From Hypsibius dujardini (lineage: Eukaryota > Tardigrada > Eutardigrada > Parachela > Hypsibiidae), in NCBI GenBank assembly GCA_001579985.1, contig LRSR01003189.1, positions 1 to 27,395 on the forward strand: a DNA stretch of 27,395 bases, given 5' to 3'. A program made the translations under genes and the position numbers. The notes under the pieces were generated by a model, which made no database searches, had not been told where the DNA came from, and saw nothing but the letters and a program-made list of their open reading frames with translations. Positions within the stretch are counted from its first letter, which is position 1. Each line of letters begins with the position of its first letter. Below, in pieces: positions 10,499 to 23,695 of the stretch.

Positions 10499-12814
10499 GC
10501 TTGTCTTGTCTGACTGCTTGTCTCTCTCACTGTCTTCCGGAGTAGATTCGCATGTCTCTCTGTCTGTGTCTGTCTCATGTGTTCGGCTGTTTGTCTTGCC
10601 GGTACGTCGGATCTCTTCCCTAGGAATGGTGTCTGGCTGTCTGTCTGGATATCTGTCTGCCCGTCTGGCTGCCTGCCTCTTTGCCTGTCTGTCTGTCTGT
10701 CTGTCTGTCTGTCTGCCTGTGTTAATTGACCCGTGTATGCGTTAGCAGTTATTGACTATTTGTCTGTCTTGTTGGATGGTCTGCCAAGCATCTGTGATTA
10801 TGCTGTCTTCCCCTTGCAGTGTCGTTGGCCGGAGACGAATTCAAATGGCCCTACTGGAAAAGGAGTCGACCCGTGCAGTAGCGCTGCTTGTAGCTTCCAA
10901 GTGAGCGCGCACAACGGCGCATTTAACTTGTAATTTTTCGGCAATCGTTTTGTGCTCTTATCTCTGTAGGAAGTGCTGGCCGATTCAAGTGGATTTATTT
11001 GGCAGCGTCGGTGACTCGGTCGATTCCGACCTGAAGCGGCTCAATAAAATGCTGCTAGACGTCTTGCCAGGTACATGTGACATCATGGTTTAAGCTGCAA
11101 CGCCATACCGGCCGGTCGCAACAGACTTCATTCATTGCGGTCTATACAGCCAAAATTGACCATCGATTTCCGTGTTCTGTATAGATTTGATTGAAGAACT
11201 ACCGGAACCGGAGGTGTTGGAGGTCATTGAGGAAGGGTACGATGCTGGACTGGATGGGTCACGGCAGGACATTGCTGAAGACGAGACGGAAGCGGATGGT
11301 TCTGACGGACACAAGCAGGAAGCTTCGGTTAAAGAGGTGGAATTTCACCTGGAATCCTTCTTGAAACGGTACTGGTCTGTCTGCCTGTCTGTCTGACTGA
11401 CTGACTGACTGTCTGTCTGTCTGTCTGTCTGTCTGACTGTCTGTCTGTCTGTCTGTCTGTCTGACTGACTGTCTGGCTGGCTGACTGACTGTCTGGCTGG
11501 CTGACTGACTGTCTGTCTGTCTGACTGTCTCTCTCTCTGTCTGTCCGTCTGTCTGTCTGACTGACTGACTGTCTGTCTCTACTTAGAGTTTCATCCACAC
11601 CTTTTCATTTCTTCCACAGGTTTGCCACTCCCTCCCATGTGGAGCCGTACTTTCTCCTCCTCAAGGACTACCCCAACAACACCTTCCCCGTCAACCACGC
11701 CATCCTCAAGATGATGCACCGCATCGCCGTGGATCTCCTCCTGCCCGGCATGCTGTTCCAAGTGTCCCTCTTCCGGCTCTACCACCGGCTGCTGAAGCAG
11801 GAACACCCGACCGGCGATCCGCGCTTCCACGCCGAACTCCGCCAGTTCATGCAGTTCATCCTGGGAAAGTTCTTCGAGAAGATGCGGGAAGATCCCAAGG
11901 CGGGCATTCTGTCCATCCTCTTCTGGAAGTCCCGCTACGAGGCCCACGAGCTGGTGGAAGGTCCCACCGAGAAGCCGCAGCAGCTGAAGTTGAAGAAATC
12001 CGTCGCGGATGACTCTGGCAAAGCGGTGTTGGAGCGGTTTGCAGTCGATCGAGAGGGCGGGGAAGATGTCGTCGTCGAGGGTGTCGCGCGGTGGAATCGC
12101 GCAGAATCCCCGGAAGACGACGACGGCGTTGACGTTTTCTCACGCTTGCGAGACATGGACGCGGATCGGTCGGGCTCTCCGGATGGGGGTGCGTTGATTT
12201 CGCGGAAGAAACCGGCGGCAAAACGACGGCGAGGGAAAGCGAGAGAGCCGAGTGAAGAACTGGTGGCGACTTCTTCCTCCCATGACGACGACGGTGGGCC
12301 GCGTGTAGACGATGCCGTTGAGCAAGATGAAGACGCGCTTGGCAGGCTGAATGAACTCGAGGTGGAGGCGCGGAAGCGAGCTGAGGTAAAGCGGCAGCGG
12401 ATGGAGAATGCCCGGTTGAAGGCGTCCGGGAAGAGACGCGTTCTCCGACCGGATTCTGATAACGACGACGAGGCGGACGCTCAAGCTGTGATCTCGCCCG
12501 ACGGTAAGGAAAACGTGGAGGATGACGGATTAGAGTATGCCTTTCCTGCCACACAGCCGCCTACGGAGGAGGAGGAGGACGCTGAGGATGCCCCGATTCG
12601 GACAGCCTTGAAGGGCGCGAAGAAGCGCGTCTTCGATGAGGACGATGAGGATAGCAATAACAGCAACAGCGGACCGGCTGCCACTTCGTCCGAGCCATCT
12701 CCACAGCCGGTGGCGAAGAAGGCACGGTCGGCCTACGTCGCAGATGATGATTCCGATGAGGACGAGGAGTCTTCGAGACGACCCAAGCTGGTTATGTCTG
12801 TAGATGATGAATAG
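5419..12814 (+). CDS. TIMELESS: TIMELESS (timeout/TIM-1 class) replication fork protection protein
   Basis: Sixteen exons join in frame to 1187 aa: 5419-5610, 6095-6185, 6293-6452, 6880-7009, 7243-7442, 7506-7748, 8119-8392, 8486-8604, 8986-9090, 9235-9417, 9704-9852, 9917-10073, 10820-10900, 10970-11070, 11185-11368, 11620-12814. Every junction is GT-AG with matching phase. It follows animal TIMELESS along its length: the TIMELESS domain from about residue 70, RHSAFGGSF at about 339 (human has RHSRFGGS), an SRYFWALRFFTAF block, SETISTESFHF, VAEYREIFFKLL, a basic KKKQRAKKGAGKK, and the FATPSHVEPYFLLLKDYPNN block in exon 16. The tail is acidic with basic clusters and disordered. With TIPIN it stabilises stalled forks in the nucleus and supports checkpoint signalling and cohesion. 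It carries about 65 extra N-terminal residues from exon 1. The C-terminal PARP1-binding region is not recognisable. Confidence 0.95.
5890..6050 (+). repeat. TTGA/TCGA-type array in TIMELESS intron 1
   Basis: The sequence is ATTGATTGATTAATTGATTGATCGATTGGTCG and variants, a tetranucleotide TTGA core organised in repeating blocks of a few tens of bases. It ends about 40 bp before the exon 2 acceptor. Confidence 0.9.
6490..6665 (+). repeat. TCTG array in TIMELESS intron 3
   Basis: CTGTCTGTCTGT runs are interrupted by TATATGTATGA segments spaced a few tens of bases apart. Decayed TCTG and CCTG words continue to about 6820. The orientation is pyrimidine-rich in the transcript sense. Confidence 0.9.
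7040..7214 (+). repeat. CAGA array with a GATA run in TIMELESS intron 4
   Basis: CAGA and CAAA units run to about 7144, followed by about seven GATA units (7146-7173) and then CAGA again. It is the reverse complement of the array in intron 3, so exon 4 is flanked by complementary arrays in the same transcript. Confidence 0.9.
7776..7990 (+). repeat. TCTG array in TIMELESS intron 6
   Basis: Near-perfect TCTG units, with TAACTGTC and GCCTGCC variants that duplicate as blocks. The 5' splice site itself reads AG|GTCTGTGTG, so TCTG-like sequence begins right at the donor. Confidence 0.9.
8405..8456 (+). repeat. GT dinucleotide run in TIMELESS intron 7
   Basis: A (GT)n run with one TCTG interruption occupies about half of a 93-bp intron. 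It is the only short intron in the window with an obvious simple repeat. Confidence 0.9.
8764..8902 (+). repeat. CAGA array in TIMELESS intron 8
   Basis: CAGA units carry GATA and CAGGTAGA variants that recur in blocks. It is complementary to the TCTG array in intron 6, the pair bracketing exons 7 and 8. Confidence 0.9.
9438..9642 (+). repeat. CAGA array in TIMELESS intron 10
   Basis: A pure CAGA run of about 60 bp is followed by CACACAGA and then CATAGACAGG units. It starts about 20 bp after the 5' splice site at 9417. Confidence 0.9.
10074..10819 (+). repeat. Decayed and pure TCTG arrays filling TIMELESS intron 12
   Basis: This is the longest TIMELESS intron, 746 bp. Pure TCTG tracts lie at about 10416-10432, 10460-10500 and 10685-10720. 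The rest is full of CTGT, CCTG and CTGC words that look like mutated units. Open frames through it are not genes. Confidence 0.85.
11374..11582 (+). repeat. TCTG/ACTG array in TIMELESS intron 15
   Basis: TCTG units alternate with blocks of ACTG, and the segment TGACTGACTGTCTGGCTGGC is itself repeated. The array starts a few bases after the donor GTACTG and ends about 37 bp before the exon 16 acceptor. Confidence 0.9.
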
Positions 12815-12906
12815 CGTGGCCGTTTCTCCTGTTTCTGTCTCAGCAATACTTACACGGCTTGTTCAATTGCCTGATCAGTGATTTGTGTGTGGTAACTACA
12901 ATGTGT

Positions 12907-12912
12907 ATTAAA
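12907..12912 (+). promoter_or_regulatory. Candidate poly(A) signal ATTAAA for TIMELESS
   Basis: ATTAAA lies 93 bp after the stop codon, the first common poly(A) hexamer downstream. No transcript evidence is available. Confidence 0.45.
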
Positions 12913-12973
12913 CCGTCCAGAAAGGGGACAACAGACGGAGATTTTGGTTTTTGACACTTGACAGTATACTACG

Positions 12974-13113
12974 CCAGTTGGTCCGTAAATCGGCTCACCC
13001 TCCAGTTGGTCCATAAATCGGCTCACCCTCCAGTTGGTCCGTAAATCGGCTCACCCTCCAGTTGGTCCGTAAATCGGCTCACCCTCCAGTTGGTCCGTAA
13101 ATCGGCACACTCA
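12974..13113. repeat. 28-bp tandem repeat, five copies
   Basis: The unit contains CCAGTTGGTCCGTAAATCGG followed by CTCACCCT and starts at 12974, 13002, 13030, 13058 and 13086. The copies are near identical (one CCATAAAT variant), and the fifth runs into the left arm of the adjacent inverted repeat. Confidence 0.95.
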
Positions 13114-13264
13114 TTGATTTCTTTGATGGCAGGTGCTTGATTGTTTGATTTGATGTACTACATCCTAGTATACTCTAGCACTTCTGAAAATCAAACAATC
13201 AAGCACCTGCCATAAAAGAAATGCATGAGTGAGCCGATTTATCGACTAAGTGGAGGGTGAGCCG
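13075..13264. repeat. Long inverted repeat, about 77-bp arms with a 36-bp loop
   Basis: The left arm 13075-13151 and right arm 13188-13264 are reverse complements with a handful of mismatches. GGCAGGTGCTTGATTGTTTG on the left pairs perfectly with its complement on the right. Each arm ends outward in one unit of the 28-bp repeat, diverged on the right. The 36-bp loop holds TAGTATACT. It could be a miniature inverted-repeat element or a cruciform-forming locus. No transposase is present and I cannot define target-site duplications. Confidence 0.9.
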
Positions 13265-13715
13265 AAACACAGACTTTGGCTCATACTGTATTTCTTCGAT
13301 AGATAGCGACAGCGTACGGATCTTCGGGCCCGCAAGCCGGCTACGGCCCGCAGGCCGGCTCGGAGCTTGCAACTTTCCGCTTCGCTCATCTGCCGTAAGA
13401 AAGTCTTGCTTCGAGTTGGTTTACTTTCGCTAATTCACTATGTTTCTTCATGTGGTTGGTGTTTAGGGCTTTAGTACCGTTCCCATCGCTCGATTATTCT
13501 GATGCCTTTCTTCCCGGATCCTGGAGCAGGATTAAATAGGTTTAATTTACTTGAACACATTTAAAAATCACCAACAACGACAAACGAACGAAGAAAACGA
13601 TTAAACAAAACAAAAAGGATTACAATAAAAATGCAAAAAGGCTACAATAATAATTTTGAAATAGAAAAGAATGCTTGCAGTAAGTAAATGGCAATTCGAT
13701 TATTGGAGATTGGAA
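13265..13715. other. Intergenic stretch downstream of the zinc-finger gene
   Basis: No gene is visible. Two adjacent 17-bp G/C-rich near repeats (GGCCCGCAAGCCGGCT-type) lie at about 13326-13360. ATTAAA on the minus strand at 13546-13541 is a candidate poly(A) signal for the minus-strand gene ending at 13716. Upper parts are A-rich. Confidence 0.5.
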
Positions 13716-16700
13716 TTATTCGACAATGTAAGAATCCGCAAAGTGCTTTTCTGTGTTGTCGTGGCTCATTAGATAGCAGCCAATCAACTTAGCTAGGTCA
13801 GCATCTGAAACCGACGCGTCTGAGGATTCACTATGCTTATCAGGCCTGTGCGTCTTTAAAGAGGAGAAATCTCTTCCGGTCCATTTGCAGTGATTACATT
13901 TGAAGCAGTCGTGAAGAGCCTTTTCCCCGTGAAGTTCTAGGGACCTTCGATTTTCCCAAAAAATTCTGCAATGCTGGCATTTATAAGGAAACGCAAAACA
14001 AGATGGGAATTCTCGCAGGTGATCTTTCATCTCCCAGGGACAGCTCGTTCTAAACGGCCGTTCACATGGCAGATTGTGCCTGCATTCATAAACTGATTTA
14101 CTGGACCGGTCACCACCATTGGCGTCAGCTTTCAACCGCTTGCCTCGACTACAGTCTGCATTTGTACCATCCACTGCCCTCTTCTGGCTGGACAAAACCG
14201 GTTTGACTGGAACTGGTTGCATTGCGCTTCGCTGCAGTTGACCTTTAAGTTTTTTCCTTCCCGCATCAGTGCTTGCTTGCGCTGACGGCTTTAGCGCTTC
14301 GCTGCAGTTGACCTTTAAGTTTTTTCCTTCCCGCATCAGTGCCTGCTTGCACTGACGGCTTTAGCGCTTGGTGTGCTTTTCTTACTCTAAGACCAGAATT
14401 ATGCGAGTCGCGCACGTCAAGGCCACTCAATTCTCTTGGTACCGAAACAGGTGATGTAACCGATCGAACAGCATCTCTCCGAGTTGACGTAGACCGACTC
14501 GCGGGGGTAGATGTAGAGTCACTTTTGCGAATTCCAGAAAGCGAGCAGTCGAATGCATTGGATTTGGTTTTGTTCGAATGGTGCTTGGAGCGTGACTCTG
14601 CCTCTGGCTCAGCAGCCAGAACGAGGGCGTTGGTAAAAGACGATTCTGGCACTGCACCCTGTTGTGAAGAAAGTTTCGCGCCGCTGACTTGCGAGTCAGA
14701 TGACAATGAGGAAGTTCCATCGACTCCACCAATCGATGAGCGTTGTTTATCGATCGCGCTGGCAGACCGATTGTCCCCGGTTACCGTTTCAGTTGCTGAG
14801 TCGCTGCTGATGTTATCCGCAGTTCCACTCGCCGCGTTTTCGAAGACATCGTCAAAGACCGAAATTAGCAAATCATCGTGAAGCACATGGCTTGTTGTAG
14901 TTTCAGTGTTCGTACCAGTTGAAAGAAGAGCTGTGCGCAATTCGGACGGCACGCTACCTGCACATCCGGCACCGATCGGATAAGTCAGCAGCACTAAGTG
15001 CAGATTAATAAGATTGGTGCCGTGAAACTGCGCTCTGGCGTCTCGTTCGTGTTCGAACACAGTCGCTATCCTTTCGGCATCCTTTTGACAAATATACAGC
15101 GCGCCCTTTTCTGCCTCTTGCGGTTGCTTCGTCTTTATTTCGCGCTTCATTGATTTCTCAGCCTGATCTTCTGTCGCCAGGTTGTCCTCCTCGTCAGACA
15201 CTGGAGAGTACGGCCACATAACCGTCGGCCTTACGATTGGCTGCTTCACAGCACCGCCCACTGCCTCCGAAAGCGCCGCCTCCACTTCTGCATCCAGCGA
15301 ATCATCCGAGACCACTGAATACGAACGCGTCGCCGATTGGTGGACCGCCACCACATCCGGTCCGCATGCTGGATATGGATATTCCGGGCTGGCCGGCCAT
15401 TGTAGGTGACCGTCGTCCGGCTCACCGGTGATGTTCCCGTTACCGATGACCGGATCCGGAGATGTGGGAACGATCGGAGCAGTCACGCTTTCTAAGGTGA
15501 CGGGCATGTCTGGAATTCTGATACGGGAAGACGGATGCTGGAACGGGGACACGCCCTTCGGAGCATGCGGTACTGCTGGAACGACGGATTGAATACGAGC
15601 CTGAATGCTCCGTTCCGGAAATAGCTCGACCAGGACCGTCTCCGCCACGTTCGTCGGTAGCGCAGTGGGAAGACACACCCGCCAAAAGAGCTCCTTCGAC
15701 GGTCGCGACCAGAACTCCAACAACATGCCCATCTTCTCCGTCACGGACTCGACCAGTTGCGCCAAACTCGGACCGACCGTCAAGTTCCTCACAGCGATCT
15801 CCGTCTGTGAGTAAGCGGCCAGGGTCAGAAGCTCCGCCAGTCCTGGACCACCGACCCTCACACACTCATGTCCCGTCAAGCCTCCACCGTGTTCTGCCGG
15901 TCTCGGTCGAGGATCAATTGGATCCGTCCGTCCGTCAGAAACTTGAAGAGACCCTGGACTCTGTCAGTGATGGTGGTCGCCCGATCATGCAGTTCCTTGG
16001 GCGGAAGCGAGCCATGGCGGAAGTCGATGTAGACGAAGGTCTGTACGGGAAGGTCCACGATGACGAGGACCTTCCCGCAGTGGGCCATCGGTTCCACGGG
16101 GAGGATGTAGACGACAGCGGCGCTGCGGGAAATTTGTTGGTCCAGCCAGGCGCGCGCCACGGTAAAGTGCCGGTCAGTACATCCGTCCGTCCTGCCGACG
16201 GTCCGCCAGTTCGTTACTGAGCCGGTCTGTCCGTCCGACCTTCCAAATGTCCTTCCGTCCGTCCGTCCATCCGACCCTCCAAATGTCCTTCCGTCCGTCC
16301 GTCTATCCGACCTTCCAAATGTCCTTCCGTCCGTCCGTCCACCCGAACCTCCAAATGTCCTTCCGTCCGTCCGTCCACCCGAACCTCCAAATGTCCTTCC
16401 GTCCGTCCGTCCGCCCGTCGGTTCGTGAGCTCGATACGCTGCGCTGACATCCCGTTCGGAAGCGGGAAAGCAGCAAGCCGTCATCGCTTCGGTCAGGGTC
16501 TGTCTCATCGCATCCTCAAGGCTCCATCGCGACGTGAATCGTGCCGTGAGGTCCCGCTTTTGCCATTCCTCATAGAGGATGTCGATACTGGAGGTCCAGG
16601 AAACGACGCAGGCCCTGTCGGCTCGGTCGCGGTCGTCGGACGGACGGTGAGCGGGGAACCGTTTCCGGATGATATCGACGAAGTGGCCGTTCGGGTCGAT

Positions 16701-16808
16701 CGTGACGGCCGGGCTGACCCTTTCAAACGGGCTGACGGGGGCATCCTGAATGGTGCAACGGAGGAAGTCCATGAGAGTGGAGTCCGTCATGAGGGCGTTG
16801 TTGATGTG
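13716..16808 (-). CDS. Unrecognised protein with C-terminal C2H2 zinc fingers (5' end incomplete)
   Basis: I do not recognise the family. Proposed exons on the minus strand are 16808-15888, 15804-14313 and 14242-13716, together 979 codons plus stop. The 16808 boundary follows a strong pyrimidine tract and CACAG, so at least one 5' exon lies upstream (an in-frame ATG is also present at 16790). The 83-bp intron (15887-15805) is inferred because it restores frame across overlapping open frames. The second intron is a 70-bp duplication. The N-terminal part looks folded (motifs MTDSTLMDFLRC, AVVYILPVEPMAHCGKVLVI, ELLTLAAYSQTE); the middle is Ser/Thr-rich and disordered. The C-terminus has two canonical fingers, CX2CX12HX5H (from YKCQHC) and CX2CX12HX4H (from FKCNHC), preceded by a degenerate Cys/His module. 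A nucleic-acid-binding role is plausible but unproven. Confidence 0.6.
14224..14363 (-). repeat. 70-bp tandem duplication inside the zinc-finger gene
   Basis: Copies 14224-14293 and 14294-14363 match at 68 of 70 positions; both differences are transitions (14273 and 14281 against the other copy). Seventy is not a multiple of three, so the unspliced copy would break the frame. In the minus-strand sense the unit contains AAAGGTCAAC. The two AGGT copies define a possible intron of exactly 70 nt, GT at 14312-14311 and AG at 14244-14243. Removing it reconnects the two long open frames as KLK-G-QLQRSA. Confidence 0.9.
16222..16425 (-). repeat. 36-bp repeat in the zinc-finger gene
   Basis: CCAAATGTCCTTCCGTCCGT recurs every 36 bp (about 16243, 16279, 16315, 16351, 16387). 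Its core is a GTCC tetranucleotide. On the minus strand it stays open and would encode about five 12-residue GGRTDGRTFGGS-type units, so it may be translated. It could equally be an intron, because candidate sites GC|GTATCG and CGGCAG|G flank it in matching phase. I cannot decide from sequence alone. Confidence 0.85.
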
Positions 16809-17083
16809 CTGTGAAAAAAAGAAGGAAAAAATGTTATTGCTGAGAGAGAAAGGTTGATTGTTCGATTGTTTGAAAACCACCCCTGCCCCGCCCCTTTTGC
16901 CCATTCCCCGGACCCTCCAGTGTACTCAGTCCTGTCGTTGAATCACGTGCCAAGAGTCTTGCGAGAAATCTCTAACAGCCGGAGCTTTTCAGTCACCGAC
17001 CTAAAAGTGTCACTGGTCAAGGAACGCAACACGAAATAGTTGCATAGAACAGTTGCTGTATTGCAAACTGAAATGCGCCTTAC

Positions 17084-17137
17084 TTGTACAGTGTTTCTGT
17101 TTAAATTAGAACAAGCCGGACACTTTGAAGGATACAT
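17084..17137 (-). CDS. Candidate first coding exon of the zinc-finger gene
   Basis: Reading the minus strand, ATG at 17137 opens an 18-codon frame, MYPSKCPACSNLNRNTVQ, that ends at a strong donor CAA|GTAAGG at 17084. It is phase 0, matching the phase-0 acceptor at 16808. The frame is open further up to an ATG at 17221, so the exon could be longer. This is suggestive only: there is no similarity evidence. Confidence 0.25.
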
Positions 17138-17410
17138 GGAAATGTGTTGCAGTAAAATAAATGATGAGGAATTTATTATACTCGTACCTACAATCCGATT
17201 AGTTCCTGTGCCTATTAACATAGTGAGACAGTAAGAGTAATAAAAGGACCTCGAAATTCGACGGAATTAATAGAAAACAACTCCTTGACTTGCAAACACA
17301 ATAAATGTCTAAGGAAAGCTTGAAGCGGGATTGAAATCGTGCGACAAGCGTGTGTGAATGTGAAATGAAGACGCGCGGACGGAAAGACGGGAGAGTGGAC
17401 TGCATGAAAC

Positions 17411-17457
<47 letters not shown>

Positions 17458-17480
17458 GGCAGGCAGACAGACAGACAGAT
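17411..17480. repeat. CAGA array
   Basis: About 70 bp of nearly pure CAGA units with a CAGGCAGG variant, in the intergenic region. Confidence 0.95.
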
Positions 17481-18317
17481 GTAATAGCACACTAATCTGA
17501 AACTAATCTATAATTTCGATTGGAAACGCTGCGAGTATTTTAAAGCGAGATAATCGACGTGTCTGTCTATATGCCTGATTCTCCCTGCCTGCCTGCCTGC
17601 TTGTCTATCTATTGGTTTCTCAGTTCCTCCGTCTACCTACCGATTTCCCTGAATCCTGAACTTGCCATTTCTCTCGTTGCCTGTCTAGTTCTTATTGGTC
17701 TGTTAATCTGTTTTCGTGATACGAAATGACCATCAACTCTATACGGCTAAACTGAAAATGCGAATCCAAACAGTCGCGACATCTTTCGAGGTTGCTTACC
17801 AAGAGTATCAGCACGCACGACACACCGGGTTTGCTCGTACAGACACGACGTACACAGCAGACACCGATAGCGGTCCTGTGATAAATTTGTCAGACAACCT
17901 TTTGGTACTGCGCTCCCAAAGATCTTCCGGTTTTCCGTCGCGTCGAGATCCTCATCGGAAAGAAGCAACAAAATTCCACAAAACAAAAAATTCAGTCTTC
18001 CCAATTAAATGGCTTTGGGAAGTGTCTGCAGCATTATATTATACCTAAGGAGGCGAATTAAGGCAAAGGAAGAAAATGAAACGGAGAAAGTGAAAGTCCG
18101 AGAAAGAGCTAGACTGCAACTCGATATTTTTTCCTTGCGCGACAAGTTTTCTTTCCCTTCTTTCCCGCAGTCTTGGTCTTGTCTAACTTATCTGTCATCA
18201 TCATAAAGGAATGTTGCGCCCGGATTAACACGTGGGATGAATTACACGAGTTGGGTGGAGGCTTCGCTGTATTCCATTTTTGGACGAGACAATCAGGCAG
18301 CTGGGCAGACAGACACG

Positions 18318-18614
18318 TCGATGATGTGTGTGTGTGTCTGTCGGTCTGTCTGTGTCTGCCTGCCTGCCTGTGTGTCTGTGTGTTTGCGTGTTTGCGTGTC
18401 TGTGTGTCTGTGTGTCTGTCTGCCTGTCTGTTTGTCTGTCTGTGTGTCTGTGCGTCTTTCTGTGTGTCTGCTGTCTGCTTGTTTGTCCTATGTGTCTGTG
18501 TGTCTGTGTGTTTGTCTGTCTGTGTGTCTGTCCTGTGTGTCTGTGTGTCTGTGTGTTTGTGTGTCTGTGTGTCTGTGTGTCTGTGTGTCTGCCTGTCTGT
18601 GTCTGTGTGTGATG
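18318..18614. repeat. TGTC/TGTG array
   Basis: About 300 bp of CTGTGTGTCTGTGTGTCTGT variants with CCTGCCTGCC blocks. The Val-Cys-Leu-Ser-rich frames across it are artefacts. Confidence 0.95.
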
Positions 18615-18987
18615 TTCTGTGAAATGAAAATTAGCTACTGCTTGGGTCCGATTTCACGACCCGGCAGTCGTACGCGTCAGTGCGCAAAGTCTTGTGGCAC
18701 ATCGACACCACACAATCAAATCAAAACGTCGACCCAAAATAAACGCAAACAAAAAATATGCAATTTTTTATCCCATTTTGCATCCAGCTGCTTCCCACCG
18801 TTTCACCGCGTCAGTTTGCTGTCCACCATTTTTTACGGTTGTCCCCAGGACCGAATTAACTTATTTCTTAGCGTGGAACGTTTTCCGTTGCGACATTGCC
18901 ACTTTGTGTTTAATTCAACGTACGGGCAGATTTGGCCATTTTTTTTTACCTGGGAGGTCGCTGATTTTCTCCCCCGCGGGACTGTAA

Positions 18988-23307
<4,320 letters not shown>

Positions 23308-23520
23308 TTTCACTCCCATCCCATCGCCACTTTCATTTTTTCTTTGCATATATAACAATAGGATCACCCATCTTGGAGGTTTTCCCTCTGTTATTTCCTC
23401 ATCTCCTGCTGTAATCGATGTGTCTGGAACTGTCCGGGAGGGAATTTTTGCGTTTATTGAGTTATGAAAGGAAGCCTTCCTAGTACAAAGTACACAATAC
23501 ACACGTAGTACACCGTGCAC

Positions 23521-23574
23521 TTTATTTGCGGTCAGCGTGGTGTAGGGGAAAAAAACCGCGAAGAATTCAATAAA
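23521..23574. promoter_or_regulatory. Opposed poly(A) signals of CDC5L and PSMB2
   Basis: AATAAA on the plus strand at 23569-23574 lies 262 bp after the CDC5L stop. AATAAA on the minus strand at 23526-23521 lies about 170 bp after the PSMB2 stop, and a second minus-strand AATAAA is at 23458-23453. If used, the two convergent 3' UTRs overlap. Confidence 0.5.
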
Positions 23575-23695
23575 AATGCACGGTCAATTTTTCCGCTTTA
23601 TACACAAACGGATCCGCGACGCGGGAAGGTAAGGTTCTAAATGTAAACGCTTGTAGGACCGTGACGTGTGGTTAGTATTTGAAAAACGAGCAACT

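Noticed and set aside
5419-12814. Assignment to the insect circadian clock protein Timeless
   Set aside because: The sequence follows the TIMELESS/timeout (Tof1-Swi1) replication class, such as the RHSAFGGSF and VAEYREIFFKLL blocks. I see no sign of the clock paralogue.
17716-18048. 110-codon plus-strand frame between the zinc-finger gene and CDC5L
   Set aside because: No recognisable domain, no supporting splice sites, and the sequence around it is repeat debris.
18318-18614. Many long open frames rich in Ser-Val-Cys-Leu or Thr-Asp-Arg-Gln
   Set aside because: These are translations of TCTG/CAGA arrays, which lack stops in several frames. They are not proteins.
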